Origin: Chryseobacterium limigenitum
GTDB taxonomy: Bacteria; Bacteroidota; Bacteroidia; Flavobacteriales; Weeksellaceae
Length of the DNA stretch: 64,000 nucleotides
Assembly (NCBI RefSeq): GCF_900114875.1
Contig: NZ_FPKW01000003.1
Span: 300,592-364,591 of the forward strand
Direction of reading: 5' to 3'
Shown piece after piece: positions 34,614 through 44,763 of the stretch. The notes under the pieces are model-generated. The model saw nothing but the letters and a program-made list of their open reading frames with translations, ran no database searches and was not told where the DNA came from. A program made the position numbers and the translations under genes. Each line of letters starts with the position of its first letter. Within the stretch, counting starts at the first letter, position 1.

Positions 34614-34726
34614 TTTAAATTAACATTTCTCTTTATGAATAAAATTCATTACAAATAATACAAGGTATCTATGAGAGTAGATGCTTTTTTATGGCTTATG
34701 ATAACAAAGAATCGCTTATATTTTTC

Positions 34727-34734
34727 TAAATTTG
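34727..34734 (+). promoter_or_regulatory. -7 box TAAATTTG for thyA
   Basis: It matches TAnnTTTG, 23 bases before the thyA ATG. Confidence 0.55.
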
Positions 34735-34757
34735 AACCATCAAAATAGCTTTTCAAA

Positions 34758-35552
34758 ATGCAAAATTACTTAGACCTTTTACAACATATTTTAGACAACG
34801 GAACCGATAAAACCGATAGAACGGGTACCGGAACAAGAAGTGTTTTCGGGTATCAGCTGAGATATGATCTGTCGAAAGGTTTCCCTTTGGTAACCACTAA
34901 AAAAGTACATTTGAAGTCTATTATTTATGAACTTCTTTGGTTTTTAAAAGGCGATACCAATATTAAATATCTAAATGATAACGGAGTAAGCATCTGGGAC
35001 GAGTGGGCCAATGAAAACGGCGATCTGGGTCCTGTTTACGGAGCGCAATGGAGAAGCTGGAACGGTGCAGACGGAAAAATTGTCGACCAGATTACTGAAG
35101 TAATCGATCAGATTAAAAAAAATCCGGATTCCAGAAGATTGATCGTTTCTGCATGGAATGTTGCTGAGATCCCAAATATGGCTCTGGCACCTTGCCACGC
35201 TTTATTTCAGTTTTATGTGGCAGACGGAAAATTATCGCTTCAACTGTATCAGAGAAGTGCAGATGTTTTCTTGGGAGTTCCTTTTAATATTGCGAGTTAT
35301 GCGTTGTTATTAATGATGGTTGCGCAGGTTTGTGATCTTGAAGTTGGTGATTATGTTCACAGTTTTGGAGATGTTCATATCTATAACAATCATTTTGAGC
35401 AGGTAAACAGACAGCTTTCAAGAGAAACAAGAGCACTTCCGACCATGAAATTGAATCCGGAAATTAAAGATATTTTTGATTTTAATTTTGAAGACTTTAC
35501 GTTAGAAAATTATGATCCGCATCCGGGGATTAAAGCGCCTGTTGCGATTTAA
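34758..35552 (+). CDS. thyA: thymidylate synthase
   Basis: The 264-residue enzyme makes dTMP from dUMP with methylene-tetrahydrofolate. Length and numbering match E. coli ThyA: catalytic Cys146 lies in [10 protein letters not shown], with [19 protein letters not shown] following and the C-terminal ...IKAPVAI tail that closes over the active site. The N-terminal [12 protein letters not shown] binds phosphate. Confidence 0.97.
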   Translation: MQNYLDLLQHILDNGTDKTDRTGTGTRSVFGYQLRYDLSKGFPLVTTKKVHLKSIIYELLWFLKGDTNIKYLNDNGVSIWDEWANENGDLGPVYGAQWRSWNGADGKIVDQITEVIDQIKKNPDSRRLIVSAWNVAEIPNMALAPCHALFQFYVADGKLSLQLYQRSADVFLGVPFNIASYALLLMMVAQVCDLEVGDYVHSFGDVHIYNNHFEQVNRQLSRETRALPTMKLNPEIKDIFDFNFEDFTLENYDPHPGIKAPVAI

Positions 35553-35572
35553 TTAAAAATAAAATATAAATT

Positions 35573-35602
35573 AAAGTGAAGCCTGCAAACTTCACTTTTT
35601 TT
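35573..35602 (+). terminator. terminator after thyA
   Basis: AAAGTGAAG / CTTCACTTT arms with an 8-base loop are followed by T, 21 bases past the thyA stop codon. Confidence 0.9.
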
Positions 35603-35636
35603 GTAACTTTCAAAGCAAATTTTACACTTATATCAT

Positions 35637-35870
35637 ATGAAATATCTAAAAATCAATATTGAGGAAAATGCAGATGCAGAAAAACTGAAAGAACTTTTAT
35701 TTCAGGTAAAAGGAGTAAGTTCTGTAGAAATCATTGATGATGAAAACCCGGAAAGCGAACTGAAAAAAGCTTTTAACAAAACTAAAGAACAGTTTAAAAA
35801 AGGAGATTACGAAACGGTAGTCAATGATATTTTTGATATTTTAACAAAAAATAATTCTAAAAATAAATAA
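35637..35870 (+). CDS. small acidic protein of unknown function
   Basis: The 77-residue product starts MKYLKINIEENADAEKLKEL and has a beta-alpha-beta opening with VKGVSSVEII, like a ferredoxin-like (HMA-type) fold without metal cysteines. A charged helical tail follows. It is 13 bases upstream of the aminopeptidase gene. I do not recognise a named family. Confidence 0.72.
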   Translation: MKYLKINIEENADAEKLKELLFQVKGVSSVEIIDDENPESELKKAFNKTKEQFKKGDYETVVNDIFDILTKNNSKNK

Positions 35871-35883
35871 TTAATAAATAAAG

Positions 35884-38394
35884 ATGAAAAAGGCCATTTT
35901 ATCGATTGCTATACTTGGAATTTTCTTTTCCGCAAATGTATCGGCACAAACCGAAACCTCGGGCAGAGAAAAAGTGTACAGAGCGACTCATACCAAAGTA
36001 ACGGAACTGAAACATACCAAGCTAAAAGTAAATTTCGATTATCAGAAGGAACAAATGAACGGGGAAGAATGGTTAACGGCTTCACCTTATTTTTATCCTA
36101 CCAACGAATTGACCCTTGATGCAAAGGGAATGTTGATTCATGAGGTAGCTTTAGATAACAACGGTAAAAAATCTCCTTTAAAATATGATTATAAAAATGA
36201 TATTTTAAAGATCAGTTTAGATAAGACCTATCAGAAAAATCAGGATTATACCGTTTATATTAAATATACTTCCCGTCCGAATGAGGTGAAACAGGAGGGA
36301 AGCGCGGCGATTAATGATGCAAAAGGTTTGTATTTCATTAATGCGCAAGGAAAAAATCCCGATATGCCAACTCAAATCTGGACGCAGGGAGAAACAGAAT
36401 CTTCCTCTGCTTGGTTTCCAACCATTGATAAGCCGAATCAAAAGTCTACTCAGGAAATTTACATGACAGTTCCTGATAAATATGTGACGCTTTCCAACGG
36501 AATTATGAAAGATTCTCAAAAAGAATCAAACGGACTGAGAACCGATCATTGGGTGATGGATAAGAGACATTCGACCTACCTTTTCTTCATGGGAGTGGGC
36601 GAATATGCAATCGTTAAAGACAAATGGAAAAATATTCCGGTAGATTATTATATTGAAAAGGAATACGAACCGTATGCAAAACAGATCTACGGAAACACGC
36701 CTGAAATGATCGAATTTTTCTCGAAAAAAATGGGCTACGATTATCCTTGGGCGAAATACGCGCAAATTTCAGGAAGAGATTATGTAAGTGGCGCGATGGA
36801 AAACACGACCGCGACTCTTCACGGAAGTGATATTTTACAAAAACCAGGACAGTTAATCGATGAAAATACTTGGGAAGATACTATTGCTCACGAACTGTTT
36901 CACCATTGGTTTGGAGATTTGGTGACTGCAGAAAGCTGGAGTAATCTTACTGTAAATGAGTCTTTTGCCAACTATTCCGAATACCTTTGGAATGAATACA
37001 AATACGGAAAAGATCAGGCTGATTATCACCAATTGGAAGATGTTAACAGATATATCCACAATCCTTCCGATTTCAAGAAAAATTTGGTGAGATTTAATTA
37101 TGAATCTCGTGAAGATGTTTTCGATTTGGTGACTTATCAAAAAGGTGGCGGAATTCTTCACATGTTAAGAAACTATCTTGGGGATGATGCTTTCTTCGCG
37201 GGAATGAACGATTATTTAAAAGCCAATGAATATCAAAATGCAGAAGCGCATCAGTTAAGATTATCATTCGAAAAAGTGTCAGGAAAAGACCTGAATTGGT
37301 TCTTTAATCAGTGGTATTTCGGAAGCGGAAACCCGAAGTTGAACTATTCTTCAACTTTTGAACCTGTTAAAAAACAAGTTACGGTAACCATCAACCAAAC
37401 TCAGGATCAGCCTTTTGAGTTTCCTTTGGCGATTGATGTTTACGACAACGGTAAACCAAAAAGATATAATGTTTGGGTAAATGCGGAAGCAAAAAATACG
37501 TTCAATTTTGATGTTTCAAAAACTCCGGATTTGATTAATATTAATGCAGATGGTGTTTTACTGGCAGATATTACAGATACAAAAACTCCTGAGCAATATT
37601 TAATGCAGTTCACGAATTCAAAAGAGTTCAAAAACAGATATGCTGCTTTGAACGGGATTAAAGATCAGGTTGGAAAAAATCCTGCTGCAACGAAATTGTT
37701 GGCTGCGGGGATTAAAGATCCCTATTTTAGAGTGAGAATGAAAGCTTTGGAATTGATGGATTTAACCAATTCTGAACAAATGAAAACGTTAGGGTCTGAT
37801 GTTGAAAAAATAGCATCAAACGATCCGAAAACCTTAACTCAGGCAGCTGCTATTGCTGCTTTGGCGAAAACTAAGGATAAAAAATACCTTCCGGTTTTTG
37901 AAAAAGGAGTGAATGCTGTTTCTAATGCAGTGAGAGGAAACTCGCTCGGAGCTATTTCGGCAATTGACCCATCAAGAATGGCTTCTTTAGCTGATAAAAT
38001 TGATTTAAGCGGAGCTTCAGAAGATCTGTTGACGCAAATGTTACCGATCGTTGTTAAAAATAAAGTAACTTCTCAAATGGCTAATATTGCTCCGATTGCG
38101 GCATTTTATCCATTCGTTAAATTCCAAAATCCGGAATTGGGTAAATCTGCGGAAGAAGGATTTAATTGGATCATGAGTTCAGATAATTTAAAAGCAACTG
38201 AAAGTATTACTAAAATGATAGGTCATGCAAAAAGCCAGATAGGAGATAATCCACAGGCAAAAATGATGATTTCTCAGATGCTGAAAGATGGTTTAAGCAA
38301 AAAGATGGAATTGTTAAAACAAAATCCTCAAAAAGCGTCAAGTATCAATCCTCAAATTGATGCTCTGAATAAAGCGATCGAAGATTTTAAATAA
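35884..38394 (+). CDS. M1 family metallo-aminopeptidase
   Basis: The 836-residue secreted enzyme has a signal peptide (to about residue 21, NVSAQ). The M1 motifs are intact: exopeptidase GAMEN at residues 303-307, and zinc site HELFH at 336-340 with Glu359 (HExxH-18-E). The C-terminal 300 residues are helical repeat-like. It removes N-terminal amino acids from peptides in the periplasm. It is downstream of the 77-residue ORF, and a terminator follows at 38418. Confidence 0.94.
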   Translation: MKKAILSIAILGIFFSANVSAQTETSGREKVYRATHTKVTELKHTKLKVNFDYQKEQMNGEEWLTASPYFYPTNELTLDAKGMLIHEVALDNNGKKSPLKYDYKNDILKISLDKTYQKNQDYTVYIKYTSRPNEVKQEGSAAINDAKGLYFINAQGKNPDMPTQIWTQGETESSSAWFPTIDKPNQKSTQEIYMTVPDKYVTLSNGIMKDSQKESNGLRTDHWVMDKRHSTYLFFMGVGEYAIVKDKWKNIPVDYYIEKEYEPYAKQIYGNTPEMIEFFSKKMGYDYPWAKYAQISGRDYVSGAMENTTATLHGSDILQKPGQLIDENTWEDTIAHELFHHWFGDLVTAESWSNLTVNESFANYSEYLWNEYKYGKDQADYHQLEDVNRYIHNPSDFKKNLVRFNYESREDVFDLVTYQKGGGILHMLRNYLGDDAFFAGMNDYLKANEYQNAEAHQLRLSFEKVSGKDLNWFFNQWYFGSGNPKLNYSSTFEPVKKQVTVTINQTQDQPFEFPLAIDVYDNGKPKRYNVWVNAEAKNTFNFDVSKTPDLININADGVLLADITDTKTPEQYLMQFTNSKEFKNRYAALNGIKDQVGKNPAATKLLAAGIKDPYFRVRMKALELMDLTNSEQMKTLGSDVEKIASNDPKTLTQAAAIAALAKTKDKKYLPVFEKGVNAVSNAVRGNSLGAISAIDPSRMASLADKIDLSGASEDLLTQMLPIVVKNKVTSQMANIAPIAAFYPFVKFQNPELGKSAEEGFNWIMSSDNLKATESITKMIGHAKSQIGDNPQAKMMISQMLKDGLSKKMELLKQNPQKASSINPQIDALNKAIEDFK

Positions 38395-38417
38395 TTAAAA
38401 ACAGAATATAGGTTTTT

Positions 38418-38445
38418 AAAGCATCTCATTTTGGGATGCTTTTTT
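38418..38445 (+). terminator. terminator after the M1 peptidase gene
   Basis: AAAGCATC arm pairs with GATGCTTT around TCATTTTGG-like loop bases, followed by T-run. Confidence 0.82.
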
Positions 38446-38536
38446 AGTTTAAATTGTAATTAATGCTAAAAAACAGGTGAATTACGACCCTTTTTTTGAA
38501 TTATCTTTTATAATTTAGTATTAAAATTATAGAATT

Positions 38537-39865
38537 ATGACTTTTGGAATCGAAGCAGCAAGTTATTATGTACCATCTTTATATTTGGAAATTAAAGATT
38601 TAGCAGAGAAAAGAGGAATTGAATCCGCAAAATTGGAAAAAGGATTGGGATTGCATAAGATGGGTTTTCCAGATGTTCATGAAGATGCGGCAACTTTCGC
38701 AGCAGAAGCTTTATTGAAATTAATAAAAGATTATACGATTAATCCTAAAGATATTGCCAGAATTTATTTGGGTACAGAAAGTGCATTGGATGCAGCAAAG
38801 CCAACCGCTTCTTACGCAATGCAAATGGTTGAGAAAGTTTTAGAAAGTGAATTTGGAGAAAGATGTTTCCGAAACTGTGATGTTGTGGATATGACCTTTG
38901 CCTGTGTCGGAGCTGTAGATGCTTTGCATAATTCTCTTGATTTTGTGAGAGTAAATCCGGATAAAAAAGCAATCGTAATCGCCAGTGATTATGCAAAATA
39001 CGAATTGGCTTCTTCAGGCGAGTATACGCAAGGGGGCGGAGCTGTTTCCCTGTTGATCTCCTCAAAACCGGATTTGGTGGAAATTGAAAATAATTGGGGT
39101 GTCGCTACAGAAAGCGTTTTTGACTTTTTTAAGCCAAGACGTCATTTCAATAAGTCGGATTTAGCAAATGCTCCAGAAAATTTTCCTGAAAAAATTGAGA
39201 TTTTTACAGATGAGCCTGTTTTTGACGGACAGTATTCCAACCAGTGTTATCAGGACAGAATAAGAGAAGCTTACCATCATTATAAAGAAATTACAGGCAA
39301 AAACAAGCCTTATGAAAATTGGAAATATCTGATTTTTCATCTTCCTTACGCTTTCCACGGTAAAAGAGTTTTCACCGAAATTTACAGTCTGGAAAACGGA
39401 CTATCATATGAAACACCAGAGGAACAAAAAGCGATTGCAAAGTCAGAAAATTATATTCAGTTTATTAATGATAAAATAGAAAAATCGCAACGTGCATCTT
39501 CCGAGATTGGAAATATGTACACCGCTTCGATTTTTATGGCTTTACTTTCAGCTTTACAGACTGCTTTTAATGAAAATGAAGAATTAAAAGGTTCTGAAAT
39601 TGGGTTTTTAGGCTACGGAAGCGGATCAAAATCTAAAGTTTTCGTTGGAAAAGTATCTGAAAATTGGAAAAATGTTGTTTCAAAATGGGATTTATTTGAA
39701 AGTCTTAAAAACAGAAAAGTTATTGATTTTGAAACGTATGAAAAATTGCACAGAAAACAGCTCGGTCAGTCTGTAAATCAGTATTACAAAGGTTTCGGAT
39801 TACAATCCGTCGAATCGGAAAATCCTGTTTTGATAGGTGCAAGGTATTATCAATTTCAAGATTAA
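38537..39865 (+). CDS. hydroxymethylglutaryl-CoA synthase family protein
   Basis: The 442-residue thiolase-fold enzyme resembles HMG-CoA synthase. The candidate nucleophile is Cys123 in MTFACVGAVDALH, a Glu lies in KMGFPDVHEDAATFA, and a His in FHLPYAFHGKRVF. It begins GIEAASYYVPSLYLEI, like the family N-terminus. If it is the true synthase, it condenses acetyl-CoA and acetoacetyl-CoA for the mevalonate pathway, which Flavobacteriia use for isoprenoids. A related beta-branching role cannot be excluded, but no polyketide genes are near. Confidence 0.9.
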   Translation: MTFGIEAASYYVPSLYLEIKDLAEKRGIESAKLEKGLGLHKMGFPDVHEDAATFAAEALLKLIKDYTINPKDIARIYLGTESALDAAKPTASYAMQMVEKVLESEFGERCFRNCDVVDMTFACVGAVDALHNSLDFVRVNPDKKAIVIASDYAKYELASSGEYTQGGGAVSLLISSKPDLVEIENNWGVATESVFDFFKPRRHFNKSDLANAPENFPEKIEIFTDEPVFDGQYSNQCYQDRIREAYHHYKEITGKNKPYENWKYLIFHLPYAFHGKRVFTEIYSLENGLSYETPEEQKAIAKSENYIQFINDKIEKSQRASSEIGNMYTASIFMALLSALQTAFNENEELKGSEIGFLGYGSGSKSKVFVGKVSENWKNVVSKWDLFESLKNRKVIDFETYEKLHRKQLGQSVNQYYKGFGLQSVESENPVLIGARYYQFQD

Positions 39866-39883
39866 TTTTTAAATATATTCTAT

Positions 39884-39910
39884 AAAAACATCTCAATTGA
39901 GATGTTTTTT
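39884..39910 (+). terminator. terminator after the HMG-CoA-synthase-family gene
   Basis: The perfect palindrome AAAACATCTCAATTGAGATG is continued by TTTTTTT, 18 bases past the stop codon. The remaining 39911-40241 is A/T-rich with no recognised feature. Confidence 0.85.
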
Positions 39911-40241
39911 TATGTCATTTTTCCTTATCGGCTGGGATATGAATGAATAATAACTTTATTTTTTTTAGTGATAACGAATGTATTTAACAAAATTTATTAT
40001 ACAATTTTTAAAAATAATATAATAGTGCGTGATTTTGTTTAAATTAAAAAATTACAACAAAAAACATTTTAATTGTAATTTTTTTCATGACTTATAGAAA
40101 TTACAATTATAAAAATTCGAAATAAATATTTACTTGAGTTGATTTTATTCCTATTAATTGTTTGTTATTCAGTGTTTTACATTTTTGAAATGTTAATTTT
40201 TATTAACATATTTGTCTTTCTAAAATTAAAATTTGTTAAAT

Positions 40242-43118
40242 ATGAATGTAAAATTACGCGTTATAACAACCGGAGTTTTGTTTTTTACGGGACAGTTTGT
40301 AATGGCTCAAAAAGCAAAAAATGATACTGTTACAAAAGAACATAAGATTGAAGAGGTTGTAATGGTCGGGTTCGGACAAAAGAAAACGGTACAAGAACTA
40401 ACGGGAGCAGTTGGCACTATGAAAAGTGATGCTATTAAAGATGTTCCAGTAGCTTCAGTAGATAAAATGCTTCAAGGGAGGATTTCCGGTGTGCAAACTG
40501 GTAATGCATCTGGTCAGCCAGGTGGTTTTGCCTCAGTCCGTATAAGAGGTATTGCCTCTGTTAATGGAGGTGTTAATCCTATTTATATAGTTGATGGAAT
40601 AAGAGTACAAAGTGGGGACCTTACTTCAGGTGCAACTACTGCAAATATCCTGGCGAATTTAAACAACGATGATATTGAAAGTATAACAGTACTAAAAGAT
40701 GCTTCTTCAACGGCTGTATACGGGGCTGATGCTGGAGCTGGTGTAATTGTAATAACAACTAAATCAGGTAAAAAAGGTAAACCAAAAATCTCATTAAATT
40801 TTGAATCGGGAACAAATTCTAGGGCAATTTCGGGTTTAGAAGGCTTAAATACAGAACAGTATAGACATTTGTTGAATTATAGTATTGCGAATGCATACGG
40901 ATTCGATCCTACCGAAGTATCAACAATGGCGAGTCAAGGAAGTTGGCCTACTGGAACATTCACTACCGGAACAATTGCTACATTAAAGAACATATACACA
41001 ACAAATAATGATACTAATTGGAGAGATGTAACAACACGAAGTGGATATCAAAACTCAATTAATGCTTCAATTAGCGGAGGAAATGATAAGATTACCTATT
41101 ATAATTCTGCAAATTATTTTTTACAAGAAAGTGAATTAAAAGGTTCTGATTTTAAACGATTAGGATTTACTTCAAAAGTTGATTATGAAGCATCTGATAG
41201 GCTGAAGATGGGTACAGATATTCAACTTTCATATAGTAGAATTAATACGTTGCCTAATGGTGGAGGTTTTGCCAATCCAATATTATTTGAACTCTTTGCT
41301 AGACCTACAGATCCTGCATATAATGCAGATGGCACATATTATTTAGGTACAGCAGGTAGGTTAAGTAATAACTTGTTCAATTCTGGATATACTCAGGAGA
41401 ATAATTATTTTAGAGCATCTACAGCAAGAGTTTTCGGTAATATATATGGTGAATATAAAATACTTAAAAACTTGAGCTATAGAATGGTCTTCGGAGCCGA
41501 GTTAAATAATATAGAAAATGACACTTACTATAATCCAATCCATGGTGACGGATATCAAGTAAATGGTAGAAAAACTGAATCTACAGGAAGGTACTTTAAC
41601 TGGAATTTCCAAAATATTATTAATTATAATTTTAAATTTGGCGAGAAGAACAGATTTAATATTTCAGCAATTCAGGAAGCTTATCAACGAAATTTTAGGT
41701 TTGTTGCAGGACAAGGTGTAAACGTTGGATCCCCTAATTTAGAAACACTATCAAACTTCATAAAGCCAATATATGCTAGGGGAGAAAGATCCAAAAGTTC
41801 TAGAAATGGATATGCTGCAATATTTAATTATGACTATGATAAACTAATACTAATTGATGCATCACTAAGAAAAGATGCATTGTCTAATTTTACTGAAGGT
41901 CAGAAATGGGGAACTTTCTATTCGGTAGGTGCAGGAATTGATTTAGCCAGACTTCAGTTTGTAAAAGATTGGAATGAAATCTCTCAGTTTAAATTAAGAG
42001 CTTCTTACGGAAAGGTTGGTAATACAATATCAAGTACTCCATATTCTTTATATGAATATACTTTAAATTACAATGATCTTCCTGCTGGAACAATGAAATA
42101 TGTTTATAATCCCGATTTACATTGGGAAACCGTTAAGCCACTAAGTTTAGGTGTTGATTTGGGATTCTTTAAAAATAGACTGAAAGTCACAGCTGAATAT
42201 TACAGTAAAAAAACTGAAGATTTAGTATTTAGCGTGCCGTTGCAGATATCTCAGGGGCTTCCAATTCCATCTGATAGTGATCAAACCTATCCATTTATGG
42301 ATATTAATGTAGGATCACTTGTAAATAAAGGTTTCGAGTTTACTGTAAATTATGATATAATTAGAAAAGATGAGCTTACCCTTAGTATTGGAGGGAATTT
42401 AAGTACATTGAAAAACGAAATTACTTCTTTATATGGAGGACAGGATATCATTATAGGGTCAACAATATTAAAAGAAGGCGAAGGTATTGGTACATTCTAT
42501 ATGAGAAAATGGGCAGGTGTAGATCCTACTAATGGAGATCCGCTATGGTATAAAAATGGTGTTGATGGTGAAACCACAAATAAATATGCTGATGCAGATG
42601 TTGCGGTGCAGGGAAGAGCTTTTTCAAATCTATTTGGAGGTGTTAATATTAATACGTCTTATAAAAACTTTACTTTATCAGCGTTAGGAACATTCGGATT
42701 TGGAGGACAGGTACTTAATAATTGGGGTGCATATACACAATCAGATGGTCAGTACACTTATTCATACCCAGGATCTACTGATGCACTTGATTTTTGGACT
42801 CCTTCAAATCCTAATGCAGCTAATCCAAAACCTATTTATGGAAATGCAACCAGCTCAAACAGAACATCTACTAGATATTTAGCTAAAACCGATTATTTAA
42901 GATTAAGTAATATTAGAGTAGGTTATAGGTTTGATGCAAAAATGTTGAGAGGTACAGGAATGCAGGGCTTCGAAGTATATGTTCAAGGAAATAATATCTG
43001 GACTCACAGATATGACAAAAATCTAAGATTTGACCCGGAAAATAACTTAAATACAACAAACAACCTTAATTTGCCAGTGCAAAAAACTTACTCTATAGGG
43101 TTTAATATTCAATTTTAA
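40242..43118 (+). CDS. SusC/RagA family TonB-linked outer membrane protein
   Basis: The 958-residue receptor has a signal peptide (to about residue 22, FVMAQ). It has no full CarboxypepD-like extension, but EHKIEEVVMVGFGQKKTVQELTGAVGTM and VDKMLQGRISGVQTGNASGQPGG are diagnostic of SusC plug domains. A barrel follows, ending NLPVQKTYSIGFNIQF. ATG 40242 is preferred to a TTG nine bases upstream. It pairs with the SusD-like gene ten bases downstream to import a glycan or peptide. The ligand is not readable. Confidence 0.94.
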   Translation: MNVKLRVITTGVLFFTGQFVMAQKAKNDTVTKEHKIEEVVMVGFGQKKTVQELTGAVGTMKSDAIKDVPVASVDKMLQGRISGVQTGNASGQPGGFASVRIRGIASVNGGVNPIYIVDGIRVQSGDLTSGATTANILANLNNDDIESITVLKDASSTAVYGADAGAGVIVITTKSGKKGKPKISLNFESGTNSRAISGLEGLNTEQYRHLLNYSIANAYGFDPTEVSTMASQGSWPTGTFTTGTIATLKNIYTTNNDTNWRDVTTRSGYQNSINASISGGNDKITYYNSANYFLQESELKGSDFKRLGFTSKVDYEASDRLKMGTDIQLSYSRINTLPNGGGFANPILFELFARPTDPAYNADGTYYLGTAGRLSNNLFNSGYTQENNYFRASTARVFGNIYGEYKILKNLSYRMVFGAELNNIENDTYYNPIHGDGYQVNGRKTESTGRYFNWNFQNIINYNFKFGEKNRFNISAIQEAYQRNFRFVAGQGVNVGSPNLETLSNFIKPIYARGERSKSSRNGYAAIFNYDYDKLILIDASLRKDALSNFTEGQKWGTFYSVGAGIDLARLQFVKDWNEISQFKLRASYGKVGNTISSTPYSLYEYTLNYNDLPAGTMKYVYNPDLHWETVKPLSLGVDLGFFKNRLKVTAEYYSKKTEDLVFSVPLQISQGLPIPSDSDQTYPFMDINVGSLVNKGFEFTVNYDIIRKDELTLSIGGNLSTLKNEITSLYGGQDIIIGSTILKEGEGIGTFYMRKWAGVDPTNGDPLWYKNGVDGETTNKYADADVAVQGRAFSNLFGGVNINTSYKNFTLSALGTFGFGGQVLNNWGAYTQSDGQYTYSYPGSTDALDFWTPSNPNAANPKPIYGNATSSNRTSTRYLAKTDYLRLSNIRVGYRFDAKMLRGTGMQGFEVYVQGNNIWTHRYDKNLRFDPENNLNTTNNLNLPVQKTYSIGFNIQF

Positions 43119-43128
43119 TAGGTGAAAA

Positions 43129-44553
43129 ATGAAAAAAAATATTTTTAAATATACAATTTTAGCCATTTTATCGGCAACAGCATTAACGTCTTGCAGCGAT
43201 GATTTTGTGGAATCAGAATTTTATCAGCAAGTTCAGCAAAGCCCTCTTAATACAATCGAAGAGTTAGAATCTTTTGTGAGAGGTCAATATACATCAATGA
43301 GAGTTACAGGCTATTACGGATGTGATTTTTTAATGATAGGAGAAGCAAGAAGTAATAATATGTATTCAGACTTTACGAATGGTGCAGGATATTATCAAAG
43401 TGTTTCCAGCTATTCTATGACTTCAAGTGATACATATGCTTCTAATCCATATATGCAAATGTATCAGGTAATTGCAAAAGCGAATATTGTTATTAATAAT
43501 GTCCCTTCTCAACAATTAACATGGAAGTCTTCTCAGGATCCAGCAGTTATAGAAACTAGATTTAATTTTTTGAAAGGGCAATCTTACGCATCAAGGGCTC
43601 TTGCATTATTTGATTTGTTAAGATTGTTCGGACAAGAATATTCAGGAGGAACAAAAGGTGTTGTTATTCCAACAGTTTATAATCCAACATCACTACAGTC
43701 TCGTTCTTCTGTTGCTGAAACAAGAACTCAAATTGAATCAGACTTAGAAAAAGCACTAGTATTGATGGGGACTCCGAGTTCTAGTGTCCATACGAATAGA
43801 ACTGAAATTAATCAGTATACAGTTAAAGCTTTAATGTCTAAATATTATTTGTATAAAGGAGATTATGCCAAAGTTAGAAGTTTGGTTGCTGAAATTGTTG
43901 CTTCAAATAGATATTCTGTAATTCCGGCTGCTGATTATGCAAGTAGTTTTACAAAAGCTAACTCAGCAGTAAATTCAATTTTAGAATTATCTATTGGATC
44001 AACTAATGATTTAGGAACAACTGCTGTATCTTATAAACTAAATATAGCTCCCAATGGATATGGAAATATGAAAGTACTTCCTGCTCTGAGGGCTTCTTAT
44101 GCTGGAGATGATATAAGACTTTCAGGAATTTCAACGACCAATGTTCTTAATGGTAAGTATGTTAATACATTTGATAACATTCACCTGATCAGATATGAAG
44201 AAATATTACTAAATGGCGCGGAAGCAGAACTTAATGGAGGGTCTGCAGCAACAGCTTTATTTTATTATAATTTGATTCAGTCGAAACGTGGCAAGACTAC
44301 AGGCTCATTACCCCTAGCAACTTCAATTACTTTAAATGATGTCTATCTTGAAAGACAAAAAGAATTGGTTGGTGAAGGTTTTGGATATTGGGACTTACTA
44401 AGAAGAGGACAATCAATTACTCAAAGGAACACAAGTGGTGTTACAGTTGGGACAAGAAACATTGGGGATAATTTATTAGCTTTTCCAATTCCTAGAAATG
44501 AATTAAATGTACCGGGAACAAAGGTTGATCCTAATCCGGGATATGGTAACTAA
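43129..44553 (+). CDS. SusD/RagB family nutrient-binding lipoprotein
   Basis: The 474-residue surface lipoprotein has a signal ending TSC (about residue 22), SusD N-terminal sequence and helical TPR-like core (FNFLKGQSYASRALALFDLLRLFGQEYSG, about residues 144-172). The C-terminal half contains IRYEEILLNGAEAELN and LYLERQKELVGEGFGYWDLLRRG, signatures of RagB/SusD. It caps the partner SusC barrel. No enzyme gene follows directly; downstream is a MITE-like element and a pseudogene. Confidence 0.94.
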   Translation: MKKNIFKYTILAILSATALTSCSDDFVESEFYQQVQQSPLNTIEELESFVRGQYTSMRVTGYYGCDFLMIGEARSNNMYSDFTNGAGYYQSVSSYSMTSSDTYASNPYMQMYQVIAKANIVINNVPSQQLTWKSSQDPAVIETRFNFLKGQSYASRALALFDLLRLFGQEYSGGTKGVVIPTVYNPTSLQSRSSVAETRTQIESDLEKALVLMGTPSSSVHTNRTEINQYTVKALMSKYYLYKGDYAKVRSLVAEIVASNRYSVIPAADYASSFTKANSAVNSILELSIGSTNDLGTTAVSYKLNIAPNGYGNMKVLPALRASYAGDDIRLSGISTTNVLNGKYVNTFDNIHLIRYEEILLNGAEAELNGGSAATALFYYNLIQSKRGKTTGSLPLATSITLNDVYLERQKELVGEGFGYWDLLRRGQSITQRNTSGVTVGTRNIGDNLLAFPIPRNELNVPGTKVDPNPGYGN

Positions 44554-44584
44554 TTTTAATTAATACATTCAATAGCAAATTTTA

Positions 44585-44688
44585 AGAGGATGTCTCAAAA
44601 GTCACCCCTCTCTTGAACTCCCTGTCTGACAACTTCTGTCATTTAAGGAATTCTCAGAGCGTTGGTTTACTTTTTGAGACAGCCTCTT
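44585..44688. mobile_element. MITE-like element with GAGGATGTCTCAAAAG termini
   Basis: An element of about 104 bases is flanked by inverted repeats: AGAGGATGTCTCAAAAGT at 44585-44602 and the complement of AGAGGCTGTCTCAAAAAGT at 44669-44687. The ends resemble those of transposons whose tips read GAGG-TGTCTCAAAA. It holds no ORF. It sits between the susD-like gene and a decayed hydrolase gene. Target-site duplications were not clear. Confidence 0.6.
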
Positions 44689-44763
44689 TTTATTCAAGGT
44701 AATGTGGTTAAAAATATCAAATAATCTTAATTATTTTTTTCAAAAATCACTATTCTGCTCTTA